Part shown: piece by piece, positions 1 to 12,790 of the stretch
How the letters are laid out: every line of letters starts with the position of its first letter
Position numbering within the stretch: the first letter of the stretch is position 1
NCBI GenBank assembly: GCA_022414725.1
Contig: CM039466.1
Location: forward strand, 30,790,430-30,854,429
DNA length: 64,000 nt
Direction of reading: 5' to 3'
Origin: Microglena sp. YARC
Taxonomy: Eukaryota; Chlorophyta; Chlorophyceae; Chlamydomonadales; Chlamydomonadaceae
Program-made: the position numbers and the translations under genes
Notes under the pieces: generated by a model
What the model saw: only the letters and a program-made list of their open reading frames with translations
What the model was told of the DNA's origin: nothing
Databases searched by the model: none

Positions 1-600
1 GCCTATAACCTCACACACGCACAGTTGGGAAACCTTCTTCCTTGACGCCGCTCGGATTTGAAGGATAGCAGGCACCATTCTCTTTCTGATCTAGAAACTG
101 ACCTAGAAACCTAGGCTGCCCAGACCCGTTTTGTAGGTTAGTCTAGTGCCAGTCCAGGGTCAGCCTAGACATGTCTAGGCAGTCTGTGACAGTCTAGGGG
201 TAAGCCAAAATAGGCTGACAAAACTTGCCCAAACGTGACAAGAAGGGCTGAAAGAAAAAGCATTGGAAAAGCTTAGTAGGCAGTTGCTTAAAGCACACCC
301 CTAATTGATCATGTGCAAGCCCAATAGGCTGAGAGACATCCCCAATAGCGGACGAGAGGAGTTGGCTGATTTTGTATTTTTAGACAATTTGTGTAACATG
401 TTCCTTCTCATTTGCAGCTATTTGGCCACAATCTCAACACAATATCAGCTTGCGACTGTTGCCGCACCCGCTGAAAAAATGGTGACTAGAAGCAACATTA
501 ACTTAAGAATTGGAGAAGGAAAAGATATGAGTGAAAAAAACGAAGATGCGAAAAAGATAATAACAGAAACAAAAATAAAGTTCCAGAAAGAATTCCGGAA
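1..600. other. Intergenic, no gene seen
   Basis: No convincing exon is visible. Around 190-250 lies a diverged copy of a dispersed repeat ('gtctaggggtaagccaaaa...cttgcccaaacgtgacaag') that recurs near 22713-22790. CTAG-rich short motifs fill 80-190. The ORF running over 305-766 depends on a poly-C tract and looks non-coding. Confidence 0.5.
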
Positions 601-627
601 CCAAAAGCTAAATCGAGTCCCAATAAC

Positions 628-690
628 CCCCCCCCCCCCCCACCCCCCCCCCCCCCCCCCCCCCTCCCCCCCCCCCCCCCCCCCCCCCCA
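628..690. repeat. Poly-C tract
   Basis: A nearly pure C run of about 60 bases followed by a short (CA)n. Similar C or G runs recur throughout the window. Their length is uncertain in any assembly because long homopolymers are poorly called. Confidence 0.9.
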
Positions 691-1515
691 CACACACACA
701 TCGGATTTAGCCCGATTTAGCTTTTATTTCGGTCCAATTTGGTCCCGACCAACATCTATTTTGTAGTGTGTACCCACTTAGATTTAGGGAAAAGTTAATC
801 GAACGAAAATCGGACAAAAAAATCGGCCGGACAAAAGCAGTGGGACCGACCCGTTAGGTTCCCCACTCCAGTGCACCCCGTTTTGCTCGCCGTTTTGCGC
901 CCCGATATGCGCACCCGTTTTTGCTCCGGCCAAGTACGCCCGAGTACGGCCTGTGACCGGAGTACCCATGGAGGGGCGGTTACGAACAGTGACATTCCCA
1001 CCCGTTTTCACCCTTCAAACCCCCTTCCTGTCGGGGCCGTGTGTCAACCCCTGAACACATTCCCTAGGTGCGTCTGGTTTGCGTAGAGCTACCTGTTCCC
1101 TACGTCTTCTCATTATTCCCCCGCCCGCTCTTGCGCCCTGAGTCCAAGGTGCAATTTGAAGGCATTTTCATCTGCATGGTTGCAGAAAATACTGATTTTC
1201 GAAGATCGTTTTTCAAATTTTTTGTTGCGCGCATCAGACCCCCAAATCTTGACTCGGACTTGCAAAACGAGTCTCCTTAGCCCCCCGAATCTGATCTTCC
1301 ATCCGAACTTTAATCTCTCATCGGTGCAGTGGGCGCGGAGATCTGAGGATGAACGGCAGGTCTGCGAAAACGAAACACGTAAGCGGTGACGATTACGAGA
1401 TCGATGTAACCTGACTGATGCTGATCTATGGACTATTCCCATATTGATGCGCGAAGCATTTTTATAGCAAAAGCAGCAGTCGCCAACATAACCACAACAC
1501 AATGCAACACACAAC

Positions 1516-1760
1516 CCCCCCCCCCCCCCCCCCGCCCCCCCCCCCCCCCCCCCCCCCCACACCACCACCCACACACTCAACCCCCGCCCACCCACCCACC
1601 CCAACCCCCGCCCCCCCACTCCAACACACACACACGCCCGCCCTCAATGCACCCCCATCCACTCCCCACCCTCCCATTCCACTCATCCTTACCCACCCAC
1701 AACACAAGAAACCAACAACACAAACACCCCACACCCCACCACATACTACTCAGCCCCAAC
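1516..1760. repeat. Poly-C tract grading into CCCACA-rich sequence
   Basis: A C run (about 1516-1558) passes into degenerate CCACACCC sequence. All ORFs over it are proline/histidine or glycine/valine artefacts of base composition. Confidence 0.85.
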
Positions 1761-1794
1761 CCATGCATTAATCATCAAAAGCTCTGAGGGTGAA

Positions 1795-3110
1795 ATCACG
1801 CAGTAATCACTCTGTTGCGTACTCGAGGCATACGTCCCACACCAATAAGGATACAATCCCCTGGCAGAAAGCTCACATAAAGACCATAACATAAAAACAC
1901 TTTAAATCGCCCCCACGGTCCAAAAACAAAGGCAAGCATTACGGACAAACCGAATCCAAACCAAATCAAGGAAAACAAAACCCCCAAGCAAAAACCAAAA
2001 CATTAACACACCACACCGAATCAAAACACACCAAAACACACCAGACCAAACCAACCACAACCTCACCAAACCATAACACAAAAAACACACCTAAACACAC
2101 CAACCACCAACCAACACACTAAAAAGCACACCTACACACACCACACCAAAATCCCAAAACACACCCACACCAAAACCAAAAGTTTACTCAAAAACCACAC
2201 CATGACACACCACACCAAACCAAAACACGCCTAAAACAAACCAAAACACACCACACCAACCACCACCAAACCAAGCAAAAACCCAATTCAAACCGCACCA
2301 CACCCAAACCAAACCAAACCAAACCAAACTACACCTAAAACACGCAAAAACACACCAAAACTACACCAAAACCACACCAAGACGAACCAAAACAAACCGA
2401 ACCACACAAACCATACCAAACCATTACCAAAATCACCACAAGCAAATCAAAATAATCCAGATCAAACTACCTACACTGCAGAATCCGATCAGCCCGGGAG
2501 AGGTGATAAGACACAGTGACACCGTGCCGTTACACGAGTGCAGGCCCCACTCCATGAAGAGACCGAACACTCCTTGTCACTAAGCACGACACCAGCAAAG
2601 GGCACAATAAACATAAATACACACCAAAACCTCACCAAACCCAACCATAGCCAAGCCCAAACCAAAGCCAACCAAATCAAACCGCCACCACACCCAAAAT
2701 CACGCCAACACACACCAAAACAAAACCAACCACACACAAACCACACCAAAACAATCAAAACACACCAAAACCAGATCGTCACTACCTCCACTGCAGAATC
2801 GATCAAGCCGGGGAAAGTGGATCTGACACAATGTCACACCCGTTGCGTACACAAGCGCAGCCCCACTCCATGAATAGCCTGACATCCCCCTGCACTAAGC
2901 ACACACAGCAAAGTCACAATTTCATAAACACACACCCAAACACACCACACCAACACACCAAGCCAGATCACACTACTACACTGCAGAAATCGATCAACCG
3001 AGAGATGGATCAGACACAAGCCGCAGCCTAGTGCGCAAGCGAGGTGAAGCCCCACTCCAGAAAAGAGCCCGATAACTCCGCCAATGAAAAGAAACCAGAA
3101 TCGATCTTCT
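1795..3110. repeat. CCAAAACACA-rich spacer with three copies of a ~130-bp unit
   Basis: Degenerate CCAAAACACACC sequence alternates with a more complex unit at about 2461-2600, 2780-2910 and 2966-3080. Each copy starts near 'cactgcagaat', contains 'gatca' and then 'gccccactcca', so it is a tandem array with simple-sequence spacers. No coding potential is evident. Confidence 0.65.
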
Positions 3111-3179
3111 GATCAAGTCTGCCGCATAGCCGAGGAAGAGTTGTGGACAAGAAATTTCAGTTAGAATTGGTTGCCCTCA

Positions 3180-5025
3180 GTCCAAGTTTCACAGGACCTG
3201 TATGGTAAGGTGGGAGTGTATGGGGGGTTTAGGTGGTGGTGTTGTGTGTGTGTGATGCTGTGAGTTGTGTGTGGGGGAGGGGCTCTGGGTGGGAGTGTGC
3301 ATGGGTGGGTTTGGGTGGTCGTGTTGCGGGGTGGGGGGGCTCTGGGTGGGAGTGTAATGGGTGGGTTTGGGTGTGTGTTGGGGGGTGGGGAGGGCTCGGG
3401 GTGGAATGTACCTCCGGGGGGGGTTGTGTGTAGGGGGTGGGGGGGCTCTGGTGGAATGTATGGGGGGTTGTTGTGGGGGGTGTAGGGGCTCTAGGTGGGA
3501 GTGTAGGGGATTTGCTTTTGGGAGTGAGAGCGTTAGGCGGAGTGCAGGGGTGTGGAGTGAAGTGCAAGGGTGTTGGTGGAGTGATGAGGAGGTGTGGTGG
3601 GAGTGTAAGGGTTGGTGTGTGTGTGGGGGGAGTGAGGGGTAGGCGGGGAGTGTAGGGGGGAGTGAGGAGTAGCAGGGGTGTGGTGGGAGTCTAGGGGGGG
3701 TGGGGTTAAGGGGTGTGGAGTCGTCAAGCGGGTGTGATTGGGAAGGGCTTTAGGGTGTGGGTGGAGTGTGAGGGGTGGGTGGGAGTGTAGGAGTGGGATT
3801 GGTAGTGTAAGGGGTGGTTTTGGGTGTTTGAGGGTCGATATACTGGGTGGCAGTTGTAGGCGGTGGGGATTGGGAGTTTAGAGTGTGGACCTTCGAGGGG
3901 TATGGTGTGCGAGTGTAGGGTGTCGTCGGGAGTTGTAGGGGTGTGAGTGGAGTGTAAAGAGGGGTGGGAGTGAGGCGGTGGGGTGTAAGGGTGGTGTGTG
4001 TGAGTTGGAGTGTAGGGGTGGGGGTGGGAGCCTCCTCTGCCTTCACATGCCGCCGTCCCTCCCCCTCCTCCTCCTCTCCCCCTTCCCCCCCTATCTCTAC
4101 TCCCTCACCTCACTCACCCACTCCTACCTACCACGCCTATCTCCCGCTTCTCTCCCTCGTCCACTCCTGTCTCGCGAGACTATCGTTCCTTCCCTTGCCC
4201 ACTGCACGCGTTACTGCCCCCCTTCATCTTCCTTTTTGGTTGTGAGGGTGCTGGGTGGAGTGTAGGGCGTGGATTGGGAGTTTAGGGGTGAGCTCTCGGT
4301 GGCTGTAATTGGTGTGGCGGAGCTCTCGTGTGAGGTGGGACTATCGTGTAGGGGATGTGTCGTGGAGTGTAGGAGGGTGGGAAGTGTAGGGGGAGGTTAA
4401 GGGAACAGAAGTTCCTGTGTGTGTAGTGAGTGGAGAATGTAGGAGTGTGGGTGCGGAGTTTTCTGGCGAAGTGTAGGCTTCGTGTTTTTGTTGTAGAGTG
4501 TCGAGGTGTCTTGTGGTGGTGTGGTGGAGTTAGGGGAGAACTGTGTTGTGGAGGTGGAATGAGCGTGTGGTTGTGTGAGTGGGCAGTTGTACTGAAGCGA
4601 CTGTCTGAGTGGTGGAGTGTCAAGCGGGTGAGAGGGCAAGATTTATCCGATAGGGGGGGGTGTGAGGAGGGGTGTGGAGGAGTTGGCAGGTAGGTGTGTG
4701 TATGGGTGTTTTGGGTGGCGTCACGCACCCTGTGGCATTGCTGTGTGAGGGCTGTGGTTTGTTGTTGTGTTGCGGATGGCCGTCGGCTGTGGCTAACGTC
4801 TGTGTGGTTTGTGGGTGAGTTGTGTTATGTGCGGTAGTGATGTTATGTATGGGGGGGAGGTAAGGGTGGCTGTTGAGGGACGTGTGGTGGTGATGTGTAG
4901 GAGTGGGAGTGTTGGGGTGGGAGAGTGTGTGGTGGAGTGCAGGAAGGTAGGAGATGGAACCTGTAGGGGTGGCTTTGGGATGTGGTGGTGGGAGGGGCGC
5001 TGGGTTGCGAGAGTAGGGGTGTGCC
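3180..5025. repeat. GTG/GGGTG-rich low-complexity region
   Basis: Degenerate repeats of 'ggtgggagtgtagggg' type cover most of the stretch, interrupted by a pyrimidine-rich island at about 4040-4230. It runs up to the assembly gap. ORFs here are compositional shadows. Confidence 0.8.
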
Positions 5026-6025
5026 NNNNNNNNNNNNNNNNNNNNNNNNNNNNNNNNNNNNNNNNNNNNNNNNNNNNNNNNNNNNNNNNNNNNNNNNNNN
5101 NNNNNNNNNNNNNNNNNNNNNNNNNNNNNNNNNNNNNNNNNNNNNNNNNNNNNNNNNNNNNNNNNNNNNNNNNNNNNNNNNNNNNNNNNNNNNNNNNNNN
5201 NNNNNNNNNNNNNNNNNNNNNNNNNNNNNNNNNNNNNNNNNNNNNNNNNNNNNNNNNNNNNNNNNNNNNNNNNNNNNNNNNNNNNNNNNNNNNNNNNNNN
5301 NNNNNNNNNNNNNNNNNNNNNNNNNNNNNNNNNNNNNNNNNNNNNNNNNNNNNNNNNNNNNNNNNNNNNNNNNNNNNNNNNNNNNNNNNNNNNNNNNNNN
5401 NNNNNNNNNNNNNNNNNNNNNNNNNNNNNNNNNNNNNNNNNNNNNNNNNNNNNNNNNNNNNNNNNNNNNNNNNNNNNNNNNNNNNNNNNNNNNNNNNNNN
5501 NNNNNNNNNNNNNNNNNNNNNNNNNNNNNNNNNNNNNNNNNNNNNNNNNNNNNNNNNNNNNNNNNNNNNNNNNNNNNNNNNNNNNNNNNNNNNNNNNNNN
5601 NNNNNNNNNNNNNNNNNNNNNNNNNNNNNNNNNNNNNNNNNNNNNNNNNNNNNNNNNNNNNNNNNNNNNNNNNNNNNNNNNNNNNNNNNNNNNNNNNNNN
5701 NNNNNNNNNNNNNNNNNNNNNNNNNNNNNNNNNNNNNNNNNNNNNNNNNNNNNNNNNNNNNNNNNNNNNNNNNNNNNNNNNNNNNNNNNNNNNNNNNNNN
5801 NNNNNNNNNNNNNNNNNNNNNNNNNNNNNNNNNNNNNNNNNNNNNNNNNNNNNNNNNNNNNNNNNNNNNNNNNNNNNNNNNNNNNNNNNNNNNNNNNNNN
5901 NNNNNNNNNNNNNNNNNNNNNNNNNNNNNNNNNNNNNNNNNNNNNNNNNNNNNNNNNNNNNNNNNNNNNNNNNNNNNNNNNNNNNNNNNNNNNNNNNNNN
6001 NNNNNNNNNNNNNNNNNNNNNNNNN
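5026..6025. other. Assembly gap of 1000 N
   Basis: The run of N is exactly 1000 bases, the usual placeholder for a scaffold join of unknown size. Long ORFs drawn across it are not real. Confidence 0.98.
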
Positions 6026-6029
6026 AGAG

Positions 6030-8743
6030 AGGAGATCTAACCTAAACCTAACCCTAAACACCTACCTATACCCTAAACCCTACCTAACCTAACCCTAAAA
6101 CCTAACCTAACACCCTAAACCCTAAACCTACCCCTAAACCCTAACCTAAAAACTAAAAAAAACCCCTAACCCTAAAAACCCCTAAACCCCTTAAAACCCC
6201 CCTAAACCTAAAACCCTAAAACCCTAAAACCTAAAACCCTAAAACCCTAAAAACCCCTTAAACCCCCTAAAAAAAACCCCCTAAAAAAACCCTAAAACCC
6301 CCCTTAAAACCCCTAAAAAAAAACCGCCCTAACCCTTTTTAAACCTAAAACCCTAAAAACCCTAAACCCCTCTTAAAACCCCTAAACCCCTAAAAACCTA
6401 TAAAACTCTAAAGCCTAAAACGCCCCTAAACCCCCTGAAACCCCTAAAACCCTAAAACCCCCCTAAAAACCCCTAAACCGCTAAAACCTACTAAAGGCCC
6501 CTAAATCCTAAACCCTAAACTAAAACGCCCATCAACCCTAAAACCCTAAAAACCCTAAACTAAACCCCCTAAAACCCTTAAAGCCTAAACCCTAAACCCC
6601 TAAACCTTAAACCCTAAACCCTAAACCCCTAAATTCCTAACACCTAAACCCCTAAAACCCTAAAACCCACCTAAACCCTACCCCTAAAACCTCCGTAAAC
6701 ACTAAACCCTAAACCCCTAAAGCACTAAACCCTTTAAACCTAAACCCTAAACCACTAAAACCCCTTAAACCCTAAAAACCTACCCCTAAACCCCTAACGC
6801 CTACCCCTATTCCCTATAACCTAACCCTAAACCCTAAAACCTGAACCCCTAAACCCTAAACCCTAAAACTAAAACCCTAACGATCCTAAACCTAACCCCA
6901 AACCCTAAACCGCCTAAACCGCTAAACCCTAAACCCTAACCCAAAACCGCTAACCCTAACCCTAACCCTAAAAACCCCTAAACCCTAAACCTAAAACCCT
7001 AAACCCTAACCTAAACTAAACCCTAAACTCCTAAACCCTAAACCCTAAACCGCTAAACCCTAAGAACCCTAAACCTAAAAACCTAAACCTAAACCTAAAC
7101 CCCTAAACCTAAACCTAAACCCTCTAAACCCTAAAACCTAAAACCTAACCCTAAAAACTAAAGCCTAAACGCCCTAAAACCCTAAACCTAAACCCTAAAC
7201 CCTAAACCTAAAACCCTAAACCCTAAACCCTAAACCCTAAAACCCTAAACCCTAAACCCTAAAACCCTAAAACCCTAAACTACCCTAAACCCTAAACCTA
7301 AACCCTAAAACCCTAAAACCCTAACCCTAAACCCTAAACCGCTAAACCTAAACCCTAAACCCTAAACCTAAACCTAAACCCCCTAAACCCTAAACCTAAA
7401 ACCCTAAACCTAAAACCCTAAACCCTACCTAACCCTAAACCCTAAACCCCTAAACCTAAACCCCTAAACCCTAAACCAAACCCTAAACCCTAAACCTAAA
7501 CCCTAAACCCTAAACCCTAAACCCTAAAACTAACCTAAACCCTAAAAACCCTAAACCCTAAACCCTAAACCCTAAACCCTAAACCCTAAACCCTAAACCT
7601 AAACCCTAAACCCTAAACCCTAAACCCTAACCCACCCTAAACCCTAAACCCTAAACCCTAAACCCTAAACCCTAAACCCTAAACCCTAAACCCTAAAACC
7701 TAAACCCCTAAACCCTAAACCCTAAACCTAAACCCTAAACCCTACCCTAAACCCTAAACCCTAAACCCTAAACCCTAAACCCTAAACCCTAAACCCTAAA
7801 CCCTAAACCCTAAACCCTAAAAAACCCTAAACCCTAAACCCTAAACCCTAAACCCTAAACCCTAAACCCTAAACCCTAAACCTAAACCCTAACCCTAAAC
7901 CCTAAACTAAACCTAAACCCTAAACCCTAAACCCTAAACCCTAAAGCCTAAACCCTAAACCCTAAACCCTAAACCCTAAACCCTAAACCTAAACCCTAAA
8001 CCCTAAACCCTAAACCCTAAACCCTAAACCCTAAACCCTAAACCCTAAACCCTAAACCCTAAAACCCTAAACCCTAAACCCTAAACCTAAACCCTAAACC
8101 CTAAAACCCTAAACCCTAAACCCTAAACCCTAAACCCTAAACCCTAAACCCTAAACCCTAAACCCTAAACCCTAACCCTAAACCCTAAACCCTAAAAACC
8201 CTAAACCCTAAACCCTAAACCCTAAACCCTAAACCCTAAAACCCTAAACCCTAAAACCCTAAACCCTAAACCCTAAACCCTAACCCTAAACCCTAAACCC
8301 TAAACCCTAAACCCTAAAACCCTAACCGCTAAACCCTAAACCCTAAAACCTAAACCCTAAACCCTAAACCCTAAACCCTAAACCCTAAACCTAAACCCTA
8401 AACCCTAACCTAAACCCTAAACCCTAAACCCTAAACCTAAACCCTAAACCCTTAAGCTAAACCCTAAACCTAAACCCTAAACCCTAAACCCTAAACTAAA
8501 CCTAAACCCTAAACCCTAAACCCTAAACCCTAAAACCTAAACTAACCCTAAACCCTAAACCCTAAACCCTAACCTAACCCTAAACCCTAAACCCTAAACC
8601 CTAAACCCTAAAACCCTAAACCTAAACCCTAACCCTAAAACCCTAAACCCTAAACCCTAAAACCTAAACCCTAAACCCTAAACCTAAACCTAAACCCTAA
8701 AACCCTAAACCCTAAACCCTAAAACCTAAACCTAACCCTCCTG
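6030..8743 (+). repeat. Telomeric repeat array (CCCTAAA)n
   Basis: About 2.7 kb of the heptamer CCCTAAA (TTTAGGG on the other strand), the telomere type common in plants and many green algae. The right half (about 7500-8700) is mostly perfect. The left 900 bases are degenerate, with variable runs of A and C. The C-rich strand read left to right is the orientation expected at a left chromosome end, so the true chromosome end should lie towards the gap. Confidence 0.95.
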
Positions 8744-8772
8744 ACCTATCAAACCCTCCAGATCTCTCCAAG

Positions 8773-9096
8773 TTGGCCTCCACCTCCGACTCGCCCCCCC
8801 CACCACCACCACCACCACCAGATTCCATTTATTCCCACCCCAGTTGCTTCGCAATTTTTGACCACCTTTTCCAATCTCCTACCCTTCCTTCGCCTCAAAC
8901 CCTCCCGAATCCTCATCCCCAGTTACTCGATCTCCGCCGCTCCAATAACACCCTCTGTCATCGATCCCGACGCCATTCTGCTCCATGGCCACACTTGACG
9001 GATCCTATCCGGCAATCACCTGATGGGGGCCACATCCTGATCGCCAAGGTGGCCATCTCGCTGGACTCTATCTCCACCTCACACGATTCTTGAGAG
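8773..9096 (+). CDS. Short ORF in frame with the following gag-like ORF
   Basis: A 106-codon ORF begins 30 bases after the last telomere repeat and ends at a TGA directly before the downstream ORF. It lies in the same frame as that ORF, with only TGA-GAG separating it from the next ATG. It is serine/proline rich, with a proline run from a (CCA)n tract. It could be the N-terminal part of the same protein cut off by one nonsense change, or upstream leader. No domain recognised. Confidence 0.3.
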
Positions 9097-9325
9097 ATGG
9101 AACATAAGTTCATCACCTCCCCAATAATGCATCCCTATCCTGAGCCTTTCAGGTTGAGCGAAATTGAGCCTGCCCATTTCAAGGTCTATGAACCAGACAA
9201 GGATTTTGGTGAGTGGTACTCAGCTATCTGCCATGACATCGAAAATGCCCCTTATAGCAAGTTCATCAAGGCAGATGCTATGCTTGATTACCAGCCGGAC
9301 GATGAGCCATCACCCTTCGGTGATT

Positions 9326-9359
<34 letters not shown>

Positions 9360-10635
9360 GCGATACCCCGACAGAGAGGATTATCCCGACGCTAGAATCT
9401 GTAGCTATGCAAACGGCGTAGCATTTAGGTATATAGTCAAATCATTGTCCACTCCCCTTGTTCGCATGTTTGCCACGCACACAGACGTTGCGGCAAAAGT
9501 ACTGCGAGACCTCAGATTGCACTTTGGAAAGATCAACCCTGTCATGGCCGAACACCATCGATCTGTCCCGACTGTTGTCCTTGCTTGCACGCCTGTGCCC
9601 GCTGTCGTAGCCGTCCCTCTGATGTCTGCAAATGCAGCAATTGGGGACAACAGCCGCAGATCAACTGTCGTTGACATTGAACACTTGCATGGGGGGGAAC
9701 TGTCTGACAACCCTGTCATCCCTCATACAAGTGTACCTGTTCCCCTTGCTTGCACGCCCCGTCAGACCTTCATCTTCCACCAACACTTCTTTCATGAGTG
9801 GATTGAATCTATGGAAGCTGAACTCAACGTATCCCACTTCTACTTTTCCCCTGGATCTAACAGCCTGCCTAAGTTTCAGATTGAATACATACTTGCGCAT
9901 CTTTCAGAACCTATCAGAAAGGAATACAAGCACCACAACGATCCAGACGACATACTAGAAGCACTTAGATCCAAATACAGCCTCAGATCCACTTTCGTTG
10001 ATATTGAACACTTGCATGGGGGGGAACTGTCTGACAACCCTGTCATCCCTCATACAAGTGTACCTGATGTAACCCATGATGACTACACTCCTGTCACACA
10101 TGTCCTCCCTCTGTCGGAACACACTCCCTCATGCAAACCCGTGCTTGACGTTGTTGTTGATATCCCTATGACAGTTGCATCACTGATCCTTGCATATGAG
10201 AACAACATGATCCCACAGACTGCCACTCATGCCTCCTCTTCAGCACCTAGCCCTTATGTAAACCCCGATGACTTGCATGAGGGGGATCTGAACATAAACC
10301 CCACCTCCACCTCCACGACTGGTATCTCATCCTGCTCCACCCAGCAAGACACCATGCCAACCACGGCCTGCATTCCCGTCATCCACAATAGTGACAAGAT
10401 GACCCCATCAATCTCAACTGATTGGGATCACACTTTCACAAACATACCTACCCAACCACGTGTCCCACCTCTTCCCCCTGAATGCGACAAGCACCAGGCT
10501 CATGCCACCACCTCTACCCTTTGCATAATCACACTCATCCACACTCATCCATACACATCAAGGAACCCCCTGTTCTCCCTGCCCACCAGCCGTAGGCACA
10601 TCAAGGCATTGCGCCTTTCTCTAGGCATCGGATAA
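9097..10635 (+). CDS. Subtelomeric retrotransposon gag-like ORF (512 aa)
   Basis: A long uninterrupted ORF of 512 codons starts within 360 bases of the telomere array. An Asp run near residues 78-87 comes from a GAT microsatellite at 9328-9357. Two stretches resemble capsid (gag) regions of LTR retrotransposons: one near residues 110-145 ending in 'VLRDLRLHFGK', the other near residues 225-295 ending in 'DDILEALRSKY'. Each is followed by nearly the same segment (DIEHLHGGELSDNPVIPHTS), from an 85-bp direct repeat at about 9655-9739 and 9983-10067. The C-terminal half is Thr/Pro/Ser-rich and low in complexity. There is no protease, integrase or reverse transcriptase in the following 1.8 kb, while a polypurine tract and LTR-like start occur at 12487-12495. 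I infer the gag of a non-autonomous or truncated LTR element whose 5' end is lost at the telomere. A host subtelomeric protein is the alternative. Confidence 0.5.
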
Positions 10636-10683
10636 CTGATTAGTAGATGAGAGGGAAAAGGGGGAACATTAGCTTTAAGAGGA

Positions 10684-11310
10684 TCATTTACTCCCCGTGT
10701 TCTGACTTACATGCAATAAACTGCAGCGCTGTAATGCACTAACGTACTGCCCATGTGCTGATGTACAGAAGTACTGCTGCACTAAACTGCAATGCATCAT
10801 GTGATTTGACCTATTCTTGCATGCATATATAAGAATGAGCGATACCCTCGTGAGCTGACTTTCATCTGCGTGTAACATAATCCTGATGCACTGATGTACA
10901 GCCAGATGTACTGTACTGCACAGATTGCTGTGCACTGAACTGTAATGCACTAACGTACTGCCCATGTGCTGATGTACAGAAGTACTGCTGAACTAAACTG
11001 CAATGCGTCATGTGATGTGACCTATTCTTGCATGCAGATATAAGCATGAGCAATACCCTCGTGAGCTGACTTTCATCTGCGTGTAACATAATCCTGATGC
11101 ACCGATGTACAGCCAGATGTACTGTACTGCACAGATTGAAGTGCTGTACGGTACTAACGTACAACCCATGTGTAATGCACTGCTGTAATGAATTGCTGTG
11201 CACTGAACTGCAATGCTGTACAACAGACCTGTTGCATGAGCGATACCCTCGTGTGATGATCTACATACACCAAACTGCAGCGCTGTACAGCACTGACATG
11301 CAGATTCCAT
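10684..11310. repeat. ~210-bp tandem repeat, about 3 copies
   Basis: Units start near 10733, 10943 and (diverged) 11155. Landmarks repeated at a 210-base spacing include 'aatgcactaacgtactgcc' and 'gataccctcgtgagctgac'. Overlapping ORFs on both strands are by-products of the repetition. The array lies between the gag-like ORF and the LTR-like sequence and may be part of the same element. Confidence 0.75.
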
Positions 11311-12486
11311 GAACCTTCCAGTGCATAGTCAACCTCATGGCATAGTTACATAGTGCGATTTGATAATCCCCACCATCTGTTAAATAATTAGTAATGAACA
11401 CTCTAAGAATTAATTCTTGATCTGCCCCGTACTGCCACATGTACTTAGCCACGTGCTGTTCAAGCCTCTACCCCTTCGATGTTTTCATGTTGACAACATG
11501 ATGCCTGCCCGATTCTAATTTAGCATTTCAGTACTTAGCCTTCACTCCCAAATTATGGGGGAGCCTAGCACAGACATCATCAGTTGCATTCCCTGCAGCC
11601 CTTGCATTCCCTGCAGCTTTCATAGTTATGATGGCGTTGATCTGCAATGACCCAGCAGATCCCACCAGCCTCAGCAGTCCCTACCGTCACTACATCTTAT
11701 CCGCTTCTACTGCTCCTGCAGCGACCCTAGCTACCTCGCAGCCCCAAGTAGCTGCTGACACCTTGTAGCTATCCTGCAGCATTCCTTAGTAGTGTTCCCT
11801 ACAGCTTGATTAATCATGCAGCTTCCTGCAGCTTGATTAATCATACATTACATTACATTACATTACATTACATTACATGTTAAAGTCTACTTGACACCGC
11901 GAGGGTGTATGAGACTCTGAGCTTTAAACAAAAAGAAAAAGCACCCACAAAGCAAAAAACCCCATTACATCAGGGGGGTGTCGAGGACAAACAAACCAAA
12001 CTCCCAACCACCGTTTTGGTGGCGTAGGTATTAAACCCCTTAGAGCCGGACCCAGATCTCAACCACTTACAGTGGCGGAGGTAAGAAGCTAACGAATGAG
12101 AAGTCACAAGAAGAATGTAGCTTCCTGCAGCTCCTATGCAGTCCATTCTTGACCTTCCCTGACAGATCCAAGATTCAGACTGTTCCCTAGATATTGATTG
12201 ATTGCATCATGAATTACTGCTTTCTTCTATCCAGCTTAAGTCTGTACCTCCATGGCAGCCCTTTAAGCTGCCAGCCTAGATCAGTGATTGAGAGTTCTTT
12301 TGACATGATAACCGCCTTTCCTGAGCCAACCTGCCTCGCCACAGCCGGTATAATTTTATCATTGACTCCTTGACAAGCCTGATGAGTTACAAATGTATTG
12401 TACCTCCATAATAGTTTTTAATTGTCACTCTAGTTTTTTAACCCCTTTAATTCCTGGAATTCTTCAGAATGAAGAATACCAGGAAT
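11311..12486. other. Non-coding interior or remnant of LTR element
   Basis: No ORF of note. It contains an (ATTAC)n microsatellite at 11845-11878 and scattered CTGCAG-rich short repeats at 11590-11830. The region runs into a polypurine stretch, so I treat it as the non-coding tail of the element that begins with the gag-like ORF. Confidence 0.4.
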
Positions 12487-12790
12487 TGGGGGGGATGTTA
12501 TTCACCGGGTTTCACCGATTCACCTAGAGTGACTTAGAGTGCACAGGTCTACCTCCCTGCTGCAATGTACTGCGGTGCCGCTGCCAGCTATGGCACGGAC
12601 TCTGATGCCGGTACCTTGAGGTGCCGCGCCATCTTAGTACTTCCTCCTAGCGCATTGATCGAATGCTTATCTAACTGTAAAGATCTTATCCTTACCGTCT
12701 TCCCCTCGTCTCTGTGCTCTGCATATACTCCGGAAACTCACAATAGCGCACTTGAAAACAAAAAAAATGCGCTTTGTAGTGCAAAAAGCG
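12487..12790 (+). mobile_element. Probable polypurine tract and start of a 3' LTR (interrupted)
   Basis: The purine block 'ggggggga' (about 12487-12494) is followed directly by TGTTATTCACC, the usual polypurine-tract/TG layout of a 3' LTR. The presumed LTR is broken at 12791 by the nested copia element. Its continuation would lie after 18554, where a TATA-like 'tttatatatagc' occurs near 18807. No matching 5' LTR lies before the gag-like ORF, consistent with truncation at the telomere, so the call rests on local signals only. Confidence 0.35.

Noticed and set aside
445..766. Proline- and glycine-rich ORFs around 600-700 and 1430-1790
   Set aside because: Translations of poly-C/poly-G tracts in several frames at once; no splice or start context.
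4793..6092. Three ORFs of 350-430 codons on both strands
   Set aside because: They are mostly X residues translated through the 1000-N gap.
6030..8743. Interstitial telomere site created by chromosome fusion
   Set aside because: A fusion would be expected to show head-to-head arrays or continuous sequence on the left; here there is a placeholder gap, so a misjoin is more likely.
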